64,000 nucleotides of DNA from Sepioteuthis lessoniana. Lineage: Eukaryota > Mollusca > Cephalopoda > Myopsida > Loliginidae. Below are positions 10,030 through 20,890 of the stretch, piece by piece; position 1 is the first letter of the stretch; every line of letters starts with the position of its first letter. Both the position numbers and the translations under genes were made by a program. The DNA is taken from positions 104,086,346-104,150,345 of the forward strand of contig OY757917.1 in NCBI GenBank assembly GCA_963585895.1, written 5' to 3'. Under the pieces are notes generated by a model. That model made no database searches and was not told the origin of the DNA. It saw nothing but the letters and a program-made list of their open reading frames with translations.

Positions 10030-13000
10030 ATGACTCGTACTCAAACCAGATCCATAAACCGCATCGCTCTTCGCGCGGGTAAAAAAGGGGCGCGTCCTGC
10101 TGAGGTTGGAGCCCTGGCCTCAGTGTTCGAAAAATCAGCTACAGAGCTCAAACTCAAACAAAAACTACTAAAATGCAAACAAACAATACAGATAGCGACA
10201 TTTAACGTGAGAACCCTAAATAGAATAGGTCAACTATCAGAGCTAACTGCATCAGCCGTAGAACATAAGATAGACATAATTTGCATACAAGAGCACCGAT
10301 ACACGCACACCGAAGATATCAAGTATCACGAAACTGGTAATGGATGGGTGCTGGTGACTGTATCGGCATGGAAAAACTCTGTCAATGCATCGGTTGGAGG
10401 GGTGGGAATACTTCTAGGACCAAGAGCGTTAAAAACACTGAACAGCATTGAGAGAATACAACCTAGGATGATGGCCGCAACGTTTAATGGCAACCCCAAA
10501 GCAACAATTATCTCCTGCTACAGCCCTACCAATGTTAGCGAAGAAAACGAAATAGCCACCTTCTACGAAGATCTATCCTCTCTAGTACGTAGCATTCCGA
10601 AACACAACCTGCTAGTCATTGGCGGAGATATGAATGCACAAATCGGGAAAAACAGACACAACAAATACAGCCTACACTGCGCGTCAAACTGGAATGGACA
10701 GCATTTAATAGATTTCATGATAGAAAATAGATTAACATGCCTCAATACAAACTTTCAAAAAAGAGAGGGGAAATTATGGACCTACACATACGCGAATAAG
10801 AGTAAAGCACAGATAGACTACGTCCTTATAAACAGGAAATGGAAAAACAGTGCGATGAATTGCGAGGCATACTCCTCTTTCGAGGGTGTGTCCTCCGATC
10901 ATCGAATAGTTACGGCCAAAGTACGACTAAGCCTACGAAAAAACGCCACACGTAAAGCGACAACCAAGCACTATGACTGGGCCCTACTCAACAACAGAGA
11001 TATTAGAGATAAATATGCATTAGAATTAAGAAACAGATTCGAAGCACTACAAGAGAAGGCAGAAATAGGCACCCCAAATGACGAATATGAAAATTTTGTA
11101 GAAGCACACCTTGAGGCGGCAGAAAAGTGTATTCCAACAAAACCTAGAACTAAATATAGAGTCCCTTGGGAAACGCTAGCGGCTAGAGAAAAACGTGCAC
11201 TTGTGAAGACTGCCTCCAAAAACTATCAAAAGAACCCAACAAACACAAATGCACGAAAACTAGAAAAGGCACAACATCAATTAACAGGAATATACCTAAA
11301 AGAACAGGCAGAATACGTACAAAATCAGATAGATAAGATTAGAGACTCGGTGGAAGATAGGCAATCCAGGATAGCCTGGCAAACAATAAACGAAGTAAGT
11401 GGAAGGAAGAGCACAGCCAAAGCAAAATTGAAAGCTGCAAGCCAACAAGAAAGAGTAAAACTGTGGGAACAGCATTTCAAAAATCTACTAGGAAACCCAC
11501 CGGAAATAACGGATGAACCCATCACCAGAATTATTAGTAAGCAATTAGACGTAAAACTAGGTCCTTTCACCAAAGAAGAACTCGACTCGGTTCTCAGAAG
11601 AATTAAAAATAGGAAAGCGGCGGGGCTAGACGAGATCCCCCCAGAAGTGTGGAAGACTAGACAATTCGACGATATACTGCTCCGGCAATGCAACGCAGTC
11701 TATAGTCAAAATAGGATAGAACGATGGACGAAGGGATGCATCCTTCCATTCCCTAAAAAAGGCGACCTCGGACTAGCCAAGAACTACCGAGGGATAACAC
11801 TTACATCCATAGCAGCCAAAATCTACAATGCCCTACTACGAAACCGCATAGAACCCAAAATAGACAACATCCTTAGGAAAAACCAAAATGGCTTCCGGAG
11901 AAATAGATCCACAACCTCACAAATACTGACCATCCGTAGAATCCTGGAAGGCGTTCGGGCAAAAAACTTACAGGCGACATTACTATTTGTCGACTTTACC
12001 AAGGCCTTCGATTCCATACACAGAGGGAAGATGGAGCAAATCCTACTAGCATACGGCCTACCAAAAGAAACCGTAGCAGCGATAATGATTCTCTACAGAA
12101 ACACCAAAGTGAAAGTACGTTCACCAGATGGAGACACGGAATACTTCGACATTGTTGCAGGAGTACTACAAGGAGACACACTAGCCCCGTACCTCTTTAT
12201 CATCTATCTAGGCTATGTGCTTAGGACTTCAATCGACAAAATCCGAGAAAATGGCTTCGAGCTGACTAAAAGAAGAAGCAAAAGGTACCCTGCAAAAACA
12301 ATCACGGACGCCGACTACGCTGATGACTTGGCGTTACTAGCGAATACGCCTAATCAAGCAGAGACACTACTGCATAGTCTGGAACGAGCCGCAGCTGGCA
12401 TTGGCCTCCATGTCAATGCAAACAAAACTGAATATATGTGTTACAACCAAACGGGCAACATTGCCACACTAGACGGAGCCTCTCTGAAACTAGTCGACAA
12501 ATTCACCTACCTAGGAAGCAGCGTCTCATCAACCGAGAAAGACATCGACACACGACTGACGAAGGCATGGACAGCTATCGATAGGCTCTCGATCATATGG
12601 AAGTCGGACCTAACTGATAAAATGAAACGCAGTTTCTTCCAGGCAGCGGTTGTGTCGATACTGCTGTATGGATGCACCACATGGACGCTTACGAAGCGGC
12701 TGGAGAGGAGGCTGGACGGAAATTACACAAGAATGTTGAGAGCAGTATTAAACAAGTCCTGGCGACAACACCCCACGAGACTCCAACTAAACGGACACTT
12801 GCCCCCCCCATCACGAAAACTATACAAGTTCGACGAACCAGACACGCAGGACACTGCTGGAGAAGCAAGGACGAGCTCATAAGCGATGTACTCCTGTGGA
12901 CCCCCACACATGGATGTGCAAGAGTGGGACGACCAGCACGAACTTACATACAGCAGCTATGTGAGGACACGGGATGTAACCCTGAAGACCTGCCGGAGGC

Positions 13001-13064
13001 GATAAATGATAGGGAGAAATGGCGAGAGACGGTCAGGGATATCCGCGCTGGCGGCGCGACATGA
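10030..13064 (+). pseudogene. RTE-like LINE polyprotein, single 2-nt frameshift
   Basis: An endonuclease plus reverse transcriptase for target-primed retrotransposition. The first ATG of the open frame is at 10030. Endonuclease motifs: IATFNVRTL, IICIQEHR, VIGGDMNAQIG, SSDHRIV. Reverse transcriptase motifs: KAAGLDEIPPEVW, NYRGITLTS, FVDFTKAFDSIHR, GVLQGDTLAPYLF, and YADD at residues 763-766. The frame is open to an eight-C run at 12802-12809, then shifts. Reading past the shift gives ITKTIQVRRTRHAGH to the TGA at 13062-13064. The homologous copy at 56.7-57.0 kb has six G in this run on its opposite strand and stays in frame, so the lesion is a +2 slip. The restored length would be about 1010 residues. 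Apart from this the ORF looks intact. Confidence 0.87.
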
Positions 13065-13079
13065 TGATGATGATGATGA
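13061..13079 (+). repeat. (ATG)n LINE tail
   Basis: Six ATG-type triplets at the 3' end. The LINE stop codon TGA (13062-13064) lies inside the first of them. Confidence 0.85.
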
Positions 13080-13174
13080 CATATATGCTAATTATAATCT
13101 ATGGTCGTGTGTGCGTAAGGAACATGGTAAATATATTGTATTAAGGTATTGCAATAATTATTTACATTGGCTAT

Positions 13175-13470
13175 GTCGCTGTGTGTGTAGTGATGATTTT
13201 AACTTAAGGGCAAATTATCATCATCATGACATTATTAAGAAAATGAATTTTTGATTAGACATGTAAGTATGATAGACGAAAATGAACGCTAGATCTGGAG
13301 CATGAGTAATATAGGTGAGGAGGGAATATCATGGCGTAGAAACAAGGTAAATTATATTGTAATATAATATGGGGGTATTATGTAATACTGGTATTATGAT
13401 GGGATATGTTCAGTTATGATAAATTTGTATTAGCTGTCTATATTTTGTTAATGATAAGTCGTATTTTTAC
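13175..13470 (+). repeat. Degenerate dispersed repeat, copy 3 of 3
   Basis: It matches 680-900 and 1557-1790 (GTGTGTAGTGATGATTTTAA, AAGGGCAAATTATCATCAT, AAGAAAATGAA, TTTGTATTAGCTGTCTA). This copy lies just beyond the RTE LINE. Confidence 0.55.
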
Positions 13471-13992
13471 ATTTATGAAATCATAGTTAAAGTTATGTCA
13501 ACAGATGGTAACCGTGCTTGGAGGCGGATAAAAGTTTCATGGAGGAAAGTTGTACTAATGGTACTTCTGGTGTATTGTGGGGTTATTCGTGAAGGAGTGT
13601 GGATGATTTTAAATAATGGGGGTGGTATAGGTATGTGTACGGGTCAGAATGTGATTGCAGTTTGTTTTCATGACGGCATTTGCATAGAATTTCTGATTTT
13701 TTTGTTTAGCAGGGTGTTTTGTGATAGGTGGGTAATAAATTGCTAATTTCTCGTGGAGGCAAAGAAAGTACTTTTTTGATGTCTTGATGTAGGCATGTGC
13801 TAGTTTGAGTATCTCCCATGTGATGGTTGGTGAGATGTTTATGTCCTTTAGGTGTCAGCCGTGTGTTGATAAAGAAGTGTTTGTGGAATAGTTTCAGTTG
13901 GAGAAGGAAAAATTGTGGTTATATATTTCTTGTTTTGTGGTACCCTCTGTTGCACCTAAGTATTGTTTGAGTGAGTTGTTGGATTTTACGGC
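13471..13992. other. No recognised feature
   Basis: An open stretch of about 80 codons (13495-13746) has no recognisable domain and a T/G-rich low-complexity look. I do not call it a gene. Confidence 0.4.
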
Positions 13993-14086
13993 AGACAATC
14001 CTTACACACACACACACATATATATATATATGTATATGTGCGTGTGTGTGGTCGTGTGTGCGTATGCGTGTGTGTAAGGATTGTCT
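13993..14086. repeat. Perfect-ended hairpin of CA/TA/GT repeats
   Basis: AGACAATCCTTACACACAC at the left is mirrored by GTGTGTGTAAGGATTGTCT at the right, with (CA)n(TA)n and (TG)n between. The unique arm ends AGACAATCCTTA/TAAGGATTGTCT are exact reverse complements, so this is more than a chance microsatellite. Confidence 0.8.
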
Positions 14087-14699
14087 TTAAAACTAAACCT
14101 CTTTTGGTATATATCCGTAAAGGCGTTCTTCCTGCTCCTCATAATTCTCTTATTTACTCATTTAAGTGTAGACGCGGTTTATACGACATAGGAAAAAACT
14201 AACCAAAGGTTGCATGCTTGAATTAAACAGCATATCCCCATGAAAATACGTAAGTTTACTAGTGGTGCGACGGAAAATCTTAAGAATACATACGGGTCTT
14301 CTATAAAAGAACACATAAATAATCGTGAGTTGAGAATTTTTGTGTAGACTTGTCGACCATCCTAATCAATTCACACTCCTCCTTTCATCTCAAAGTATTG
14401 GAGACATTTTATTCGGCTCTCTGTAGACGGAGAAAATGTCTGCTGAGACTTAATATTATTTCGATATAGTGTCCAATACAATAATTGTTTTCTCCACACA
14501 AGATATTTCCCATTTTTGGGTGTGGGTTATACGATATTCTCCTCAAATTTTAGCTCTGGTAAGCGAGGAACGAAACCGGTCAGCTAGCTTGTCAATTTTT
14601 CTTGGCTTTTTATGTTTATAGTCCCATAATGAATAAATATTGGGTCTTTTCATTGCCAAAATAAAATTCTATAACCCCCAAAATATCTATCTCTCCATA
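14087..14699. other. No recognised feature
   Basis: AT-rich DNA with stops in all frames. A weak GIY-YIG-like reading near 14290 was not sustained. Confidence 0.4.
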
Positions 14700-14988
14700 T
14701 TTACCAACCCCTCCACTAGGGCAGGATATGACACAAGGTCAATTTTTAAGCGAAGTTTAACAGGTTTGGATTTAGAGTTTTCCTTCTTGTAGACTAGTTG
14801 CCTCACCAAGGCTGAAGAACCTAGTCTGCCCTACTATTTACCCATAGTTGGAGGGAGAATAATTTGATTCATACCTTTCCTAAGGGTATTAGTGCTATGT
14901 GAAATGCAATCAGTCTCGTCCAGGATTTGAACTCGTGTCGCCGTGTCCATTTCCTACGACGATAGCCATTACACCACTAGCACCTCCT
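14700..14988 (-). mobile_element. tRNA-derived SINE, family A
   Basis: On the minus strand it begins with a tRNA-like head: the A-box region GGTGTAATGGCTATCGTCG and the B-box-like GAGTTCAAATCC. A unique body and a CTACTATTTACCC-type stretch follow, ending near GGTCAATTTTTAAG and GGGCAGGATATGACAC. Near-identical copies at 43384 and 50732 fix the ends. Such elements are transcribed by RNA polymerase III from the internal boxes and mobilised by a LINE in trans. Confidence 0.85.
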
Positions 14989-14990
14989 AA

Positions 14991-15037
<47 letters not shown>

Positions 15038-15038
15038 G
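14991..15038. repeat. (CT)n(TA)n microsatellite
   Basis: A CT run passes directly into a TA run. A similar (CT)n(TA)n block lies at 15381-15415. Confidence 0.9.
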
Positions 15039-15380
15039 TAACCTACCAAATCATAAGGCCGTAAAAAAGAAACGTCTACGTAGAACGAAATTTATAAGCA
15101 ATAATATTCCTTATATACATATGTGTGTATGAGTATTCATGTATGTATGTGTCTGTGTACGCGTGCATGTGTGTGTATGGGTGGTGAATGAACGAGAAAG
15201 AGAGAAATAAAGAAAGAGGGGGATTAATTTTTAAAACTGAAATATCACTATAATATTTTTTTCCATATAATTGCTCTATTTTTGAGATATCCTGTCTGAC
15301 AAAGTAAAAAATACATATATGTGGGAACGTATGTGTGCATATATAAAGTGAGAAATAAGAATATATATCACCATTCTTCC
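15039..15380. other. AT-rich DNA, nothing recognised
   Basis: Contains GTATG-type degenerate simple repeats near 15125-15185 and no gene. Confidence 0.4.
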
Positions 15381-15381
15381 T

Positions 15382-15413
<32 letters not shown>

Positions 15414-15423
15414 CATATCATAA

Positions 15424-16490
15424 TGTCGTGCCGCTAGCACGGATATTCCTGACCCCCTCTCGTCACTTCTCCCTATCGTTCATCGCTTCTGGCAGGTCTT
15501 CAGGGCTACATCCCGTATCCTCACATAGCTGCTGTATGTATGTTCGAGCTGGTCGTCCTGCTTTTGCTTGGCCATATGTGGGGGTCTATAGGAGTACATC
15601 ACTTATGAGCTCGTCCTTGCTTCTCCAGCAGTGTCCTGCGTGTCTGGTTCGTCTAACTTGTATAGTTTTCGTGATGGGAGGCAGGTGGCCGTATAGTTGG
15701 TTCCTTTTGGGGTGTTGCCGCCAGAACTTGTTCAATATTGCTTGCAACATTCTTGTGTAATTGCCGCTGCTTCCTAGGTTGGTGAATTTGTCTACTAGTT
15801 TCAGAGAGCTTCCGTCTAGTGTGGAAATGTCGCCTGTTTGGTTATAACATATATTCAGTTTCGTGTGCATTGACATGGAGGCCAATGCCTGCGGTGGCTC
15901 GTTCCAAACTATGCAGTAGTGTGTCGGCTTGGTTAGGTGTATTCGCCAGTAACGCTATGTCATCGGCGTAGTCGGCGTCGGTAATTATTTTTGCGGGGTA
16001 CCTTCTGCTTCTTTTCTTTGTCAGCTCGAAGCCATTTTCTCTGATTTTGTCGATCGAAGTTCTAAGCACGTAGTCTAGACAGATGATAAAGAGGTATGGG
16101 GTTAGCGTGTCCCCTAGTAGTACTCCTGCTGCAATGTCGAAGCATTCTGTGTCTCCGTCCGGTGAACGTACTTGCACTTTGGTGTTTCTGTAGAGAATTG
16201 TTATTGCTGCTACGGTTTCTTTTGGTAGGCTGTATGCTAGTAGGATTTGCTCCATCTTCCCTCTGTGTATGGAATCGAAGGCCTTAGTAAAGTCGACAAA
16301 TAGTAATGTCGTCTGTAGGTTTTTTGTTCGTACGCCTTCAAGGATTCTACGGATGGTCAATATTCGTGAGGTTGTGGATCTATTTCTTCGGAAGCCATTT
16401 TGGTTTTTCCTAAGGATGTTGTCTATTTTGGGTTCTATGCGGTTTCGTATTAGGGCATTGTAAATTTTGGCTGCTATGGATGTAAGTGTT
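15424..16490 (-). mobile_element. RTE-like LINE 3' half (twin-primed copy)
   Basis: On the minus strand this matches the full element from about 11795 to its 3' end, including DFTKAFDSIHR, GVLLGDTLTPYLF, YADDIALLA and the ITKTIQVRRTRHAGH end. An internal deletion joins the NLGSS region directly to GNYTRMLQAI. Joined head to head with 16491-16980. Confidence 0.85.
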
Positions 16491-16977
16491 AAAAGAACAG
16501 ACGGAATACATTCAAAATCAGATTGATAATATTTGAGACTCGGTGGAAGATAGGCAATCTAGGATAGCCTGGCAAACAATAAACGAAGTGAGTAGAAGGA
16601 AGAGCACAGCCAAAGCAAAATTGAAAGCTGCAAACCAACAAGAAAGAATAAAACTGGAAACAGCATTTCGAAAATCTACTAGGAAACCCACCGAAAATAA
16701 CGAATGAACCGATCACAAGAATTATCAGTAAGCAATTAGACATTAAACTAGGTCCGTTCAACAAAGAACTCGACTCGGTTCTTAGAAAAATTAAAAATAG
16801 GAAAGCTGCAGGGCTTGACGAGATCCCCCCAGAAGTATGGAAGACCGGACAATTCGGCGACATACTGCTCCGACAATGCAACGCAGTCTATAATCAAAAT
16901 AGGATAGAAAGATGGTTGAAGGAATGCCTCCTTCATTTCCCTTAAAAAGGTGACCTCGGATTAGCCAAGAACTACCG

Positions 16978-16980
<3 letters not shown>
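16491..16980 (+). mobile_element. RTE-like LINE inverted 5' part (twin-primed copy)
   Basis: On the plus strand this matches the full element from 11298 to 11792 (AAAAGAACAG ... AACTACCGAGG). Its element coordinates end two or three bases before those of the minus-strand half begin, which is the signature of twin priming. A (TA)n run starts immediately after. Confidence 0.85.

Positions 16981-17030
<50 letters not shown>
16979..17030. repeat. (TA)n microsatellite
   Basis: About 50 bp of TA at the 5' insertion edge of the twin-primed LINE; another TA run lies at its 3' edge (15399-15415). Confidence 0.9.
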
Positions 17031-17031
<1 letters not shown>

Positions 17032-17788
17032 ATCTATCTATATATCTCTTAATGTATAAACATAATTGGAGTAATAATACATCCAACAAGACAGACTAGA
17101 AGACACACACCAACAAAGGGAATGAGAGGAGGAGGAAGGGAAATCTAACAGACAACAGTGACCTCTATTTAAACTGATAGAAAACCTGAAAAAACATTCG
17201 ACTAACAAACGTAAACGAGAAAATTCGAGTTTCATTGGGTGACCCATTCATATAAACTTGTGACACATATTTTCTCTGACGAAAGTAACAAGCTGGAAAT
17301 GTACACGTATGTAAGAACGAAATAAATGACTCTTTGTGGGCCTATTGGTTTTGAAATATATAATATATACATCTATATATGATGGACTCTTCTGTTCATC
17401 TCGGTGTATAAGGCTTAAACAATTAAGTAAAGAGTGTGAACTACCAACATAGGGGATTTTGTTTATCATGATGTTGGCTTTTATAGAACCAGCTATGCTT
17501 ATTGGATAAATTGACGACAGAAAAAAAAGTGTGCATTAAAGTGACACAAATTATCCCGAACAACACTCCGCAGGTTTTAAATTCAAAGGCTTTCCTTCTT
17601 TTAGGTTTGTTTACCATACCGATAATAAAGAGCCCAGTCTATTTTCGTATAGTTGCAAGGAACAAAAAACGCGCTTTTCGCAAAGGTTATCCTCATATGT
17701 AAATAAATTCGAAGATTTGAGTTCAAAACTTCAACGCGGCAGTTTCCACTCACTTCGTACTAATCTCTTTGGAAAATGCATACTTCTT

Positions 17789-17793
<5 letters not shown>
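17031..17793. other. No recognised feature
   Basis: AT-rich; short open frames of 60-73 codons on both strands have no recognisable domain. Confidence 0.4.

Positions 17794-17826
<33 letters not shown>
17794..17826. repeat. (TA)n microsatellite
   Basis: A nearly pure TA run flanking the hammerhead-like repeat copy A. Confidence 0.9.
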
Positions 17827-17829
<3 letters not shown>

Positions 17830-17859
17830 AAAATAATGTATTGTAATACGACAGTTAGT

Positions 17860-18164
17860 GAGAAAAAATTGACAAGTAATCCAAATAGAAAGTGGAGATT
17901 TATTGAGAAACAAAGTCGACACAATAGCGTTTCGGTTCTGCTTAACCATCATCAGGACTGTGAGGGGTTATATTAGTGATGTTAAGTTTAGATGGCTGTA
18001 TAAAAAGTGTAAAAATATATAAAAATTTGGAAAAGTTGTATAACAAGAAAAGTTGACTGTTTATGACAAGAAAGATTGGCCGTTTGATCAATGAATAAGC
18101 GTTCGTTTCTTTAAAATACGTCACCTGACATTAGAAATATTGTGCAGAATCCACGTTCTGTTAG

Positions 18165-18165
<1 letters not shown>
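17860..18165 (-). repeat. Hammerhead-bearing dispersed repeat, copy A
   Basis: On the minus strand it shares with the copies at 33-35 kb the string CCTGATGATGGTTA, ACCGAAACG, a CACAATA-type stretch, CAATAAAT and CTATTTGGATTA. Its far part (CGTTCGTTTCTTTAAAATACG at about 18100) also matches the loop of the 33-kb inverted repeat. The resemblance to terminal repeats of Penelope-like elements, which are known to carry hammerhead motifs, is inference. Confidence 0.6.
17915..17958 (-). ncRNA. Hammerhead-ribozyme-like motif, copy A
   Basis: Read on the minus strand: helix I GTC (17958-17956) with GAC (17917-17915); core CTGATGA (17955-17949); helix II GGTT with AACC; GAAA (17933-17930); helix III ACGC with GTGT; cleavage-site base C at 17918. 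One extra U lies between the core and helix II, which is not canonical. No activity is claimed. Confidence 0.5.

Positions 18166-18171
<6 letters not shown>

Positions 18172-18231
<60 letters not shown>
18172..18231. repeat. (TA)n microsatellite, 60 bp
   Basis: A pure TA tract between the hammerhead-like repeat and the composite repeat. Confidence 0.95.
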
Positions 18232-18235
<4 letters not shown>

Positions 18236-19110
18236 TAATACAACTGCTATTTCTGCCCAGTCGGCTGAGGCTGAAGAATACACTGACTGCATCCCAGAAG
18301 AGGGGGTCAGACACTCTCCAAGGAGTGTCCTAATATGACAGTAAACAATCTGATGGTGAGGCTCCAATAATGCTGGAGCTTTTGAGAATACTGTGTTCCC
18401 CATTATCATCATTGCAACCAGGTCCCCTTTGACCCGGAGCTGTGGCATCTTATAGGGTCCAATCTATGGGACGAATAGGACTATTTGACATTCAGACTGA
18501 GTGCAAATAAATGACTTATGCCCAATTGAATAGTTTAAAACTGAACTGTCTGATCATTTAACTGTGCGTAAACAAATGACAGATGTTGAAATCAATTGTT
18601 CATGATACATTGCAGTACTTGGAACCATTTAACTGTGTTCTAAAGAATAAGTAATGTTAAATAGATTAATTAACGTTAAATAGCAATACTTGTAACCAGT
18701 TCCTTGGGGGCAAACAAATGATTAATATTGTATAAAATTGTTAGTGTTAGATAGAAATAATTGATACAATTATTTGTGTAGAAACAATAGCAAAACTAGT
18801 GTGCAAACAAATTAGTTTTAATTCATTTAAAAGTGAAATTACCGACAAAATAATCTCTTACATATCATGTATATTTATTTAAATGTGTGAAAAAAAGTGA
18901 CTGATGTTAAATTCTTACCGATATATATCAATAGTCGAAGCTATTTAACTGTGTGCGAAAAAATAATCTCAGGCACTTTTAAAAATGTTATCAATAAAAT
19001 GTTCATAAGTCATATATATTCGATATATGTATAAAGAGGATTTGGCTTTGAATAACCAACAATGGTTGATATGCCAAAAAACCCAAACCAACCAAACCAA
19101 ACGAAATAAA
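18236..19110 (+). mobile_element. Composite SINE-like repeat with minisatellite, copy 1
   Basis: Three parts. A head (18250-18480) runs from CAGTCGGCTGAGGCTGAAGA through CTCCAATAATGCTGGAGCTT to GACCCGGAGC. Degenerate tandem units of about 70-110 bp (18480-19000) repeat words such as CATTTAACTGTG and AACAAATGA. A tail (19040-19110), GGTTGATATGCC, is followed by CCAAACCAACC-type repeats. The same order recurs near 38.9 kb (+) and, reversed, at 24.6, 28.8 and 63.2 kb. The tail resembles that of SINE family B, suggesting the same LINE partner. Confidence 0.65.
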
Positions 19111-19898
19111 AGCTATTGCGTCCATTTATTCGTCCAGATGATTGCATATTCTATATAAAACTGTTTCGGCAAAACAACACTTTTCCCCGTCTTAAACAAT
19201 TTTTTTCGTAGTCTCTTATATAACTACGCAAAGGTATCGACTTTTTCCTAATGGGGTTAAGTTAATTTGCGTATTTTCTAAATCATTTATTAAACAAAGT
19301 CAAACAGGTTATTAGACAAAAAAGACCGAAAATGAATAATGATGTTTTCAATATTCACTTTTAATCAAACCTGTTTTTAATAATCTCTTTTGTTTTTTTA
19401 AAAAGTGCTTGTTTCTTTGATAGCTTTTATAATTATAATCGTTTGCTAAAATTTCGTTGATAACTTTGATCATCTTACAAACCGGCATCATTAGGCTTAT
19501 CAAAAATTGAACAACCAACGTAAAAGTTAACTAAATTTATCTAAAAATAAAATGAATAGAGGTTTCATTTTCGTTGATGTTTGCTAGATATAAGCATTGT
19601 TAAAAAATTATCGGATTTTAAAATAAGAATAGAAATTAAAAACGGTTTAACACGAATGTTATTCATTGTTTAATGGCATGTCAACTTTAGTTGGTAATTT
19701 TTCTGTTAAAGCCATTCTTGTGAATGTACATTAACTGTAATAGTTCATATATATCTAGAGGGAAAAAGGGGTTCTTAGCTCTACCAATGACATTTGTTCG
19801 TAAGTTAACGCAATAGAGTGACTGAAACTTACTTATTGCGATATCACAGTCCACCACGTTAGCCACAATACTACTGAGACTCAACACTTGTAAATAGT
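19111..19898. other. No recognised feature
   Basis: Very AT-rich; a 71-codon minus-strand frame (19687-19902) has no known domain. Confidence 0.4.
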
Positions 19899-19900
19899 TC

Positions 19901-19902
<2 letters not shown>

Positions 19903-19973
<71 letters not shown>
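19903..19973. repeat. (TA)n(GT)n microsatellite
   Basis: A TA tract followed by about 46 bp of pure GT. Confidence 0.95.
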
Positions 19974-19976
<3 letters not shown>

Positions 19977-20128
19977 ACGTGAGTCTGTGATACATTTAAG
20001 TTTCTGTAAGATTCGCTTGGATTTTGGATGGAATGAATTAAGAGGGTGCCATATGTATTCTAAGTACGGCTGCAATTGGAGTCATCTTCGGAGGAGCGAA
20101 TAATGAAATGATAAACATAATGTTGAAT

Positions 20129-20194
<66 letters not shown>

Positions 20195-20212
20195 CAGCAT
20201 TTCTTTATTAAT

Positions 20213-20770
20213 ACATTTTTGATTGAACATAATATTTTGTCTACATATTCTTTTGTTAATCCTTTCGATTTGCCTTATTGATCTTATGATATTAAGCGGG
20301 AATTGGTGGATAAAATTTCCATAATTAGTTATTTACGGAAAATTCTTACCGAAAACAACAATATTAGAACATAAACATAACAAGCACAAACTACAGTTTC
20401 TCAAGGCACTACATATTAGGAACATACAACCCAAATTTAATGGAATTAATTTTGAAACCAGTGCTAATGTATTTAAATGTCTTTAGCTACTGGCGCTATT
20501 TATAGAAACAAATTCGAAAAGTAAACGCTACACAAGACAACAGTACAGATGCTCTTCTTACAAAGTAGTAATGTACATACAAAAGTTATATCACTTTTGT
20601 AATACATCCTCAACTGATGATGGCCCAAAGTCGGACAGAAAGTACTTGGGAAATAACTAATTATGGAAGATTTATCAAACAATTTCTGCTGAATATCATG
20701 AGATCAATACGGCAATTCGAAATGATTAACAAAAACATATGTAGACAAAATATGTCTATTATGTTCAATC
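20213..20770. repeat. Inverted repeat, ~133-bp arms
   Basis: 20213-20345 and 20637-20770 are imperfect reverse complements: TTGATTGAACATAATATTTT with ATTATGTTCAATCAA; TTATTGATCTTATGATATT with ATATCATGAGATCAATA; TTCCATAATTAGTTATTT with AAATAACTAATTATGGAA. Each arm abuts a (TA)n run on its outer side (20132-20190 and 20771-20797). There is no open frame in the spacer. Confidence 0.75.
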
Positions 20771-20890
20771 AAATATATATATATATATATATATATAAAG
20801 AGAAGGAGGAACACATGGTAAAGGAATTTAAGGAAGATAAGAATACTACTCGAGTTGAGAGGGAGAATTGACGGTAAATATGCTGTTGGC

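Larger units (their letters stand above)
9879..13079 (+). mobile_element. RTE-like LINE, nearly full length
   Basis: A single-ORF non-LTR retrotransposon with an APE-type endonuclease, reverse transcriptase, almost no 3' UTR and an (ATG)n tail. This is the master-like copy for at least eight shorter fragments in the window. The tail run 13061-13079 is ATG repeats rather than poly(A), as in RTE-group elements by general knowledge. The 5' boundary is uncertain. Confidence 0.85.

Noticed and set aside
14250-14420. GIY-YIG endonuclease of a Penelope-like element
   Set aside because: One short YGSSIKEHINN-like reading, with stops before and after and no reverse transcriptase nearby.
18142-18333. 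IYIYIY-rich open frames over (TA)n, and SLSLSL or FLSFF frames over (CT)n and polypyrimidine tracts
   Set aside because: They exist only because simple repeats lack stops in some frames; no start context, domain or conservation.
20604-20650. Hammerhead motif around CTGATGATGGCCC
   Set aside because: Core and GAAA are present, but helix I does not pair and helix III needs a long loop.
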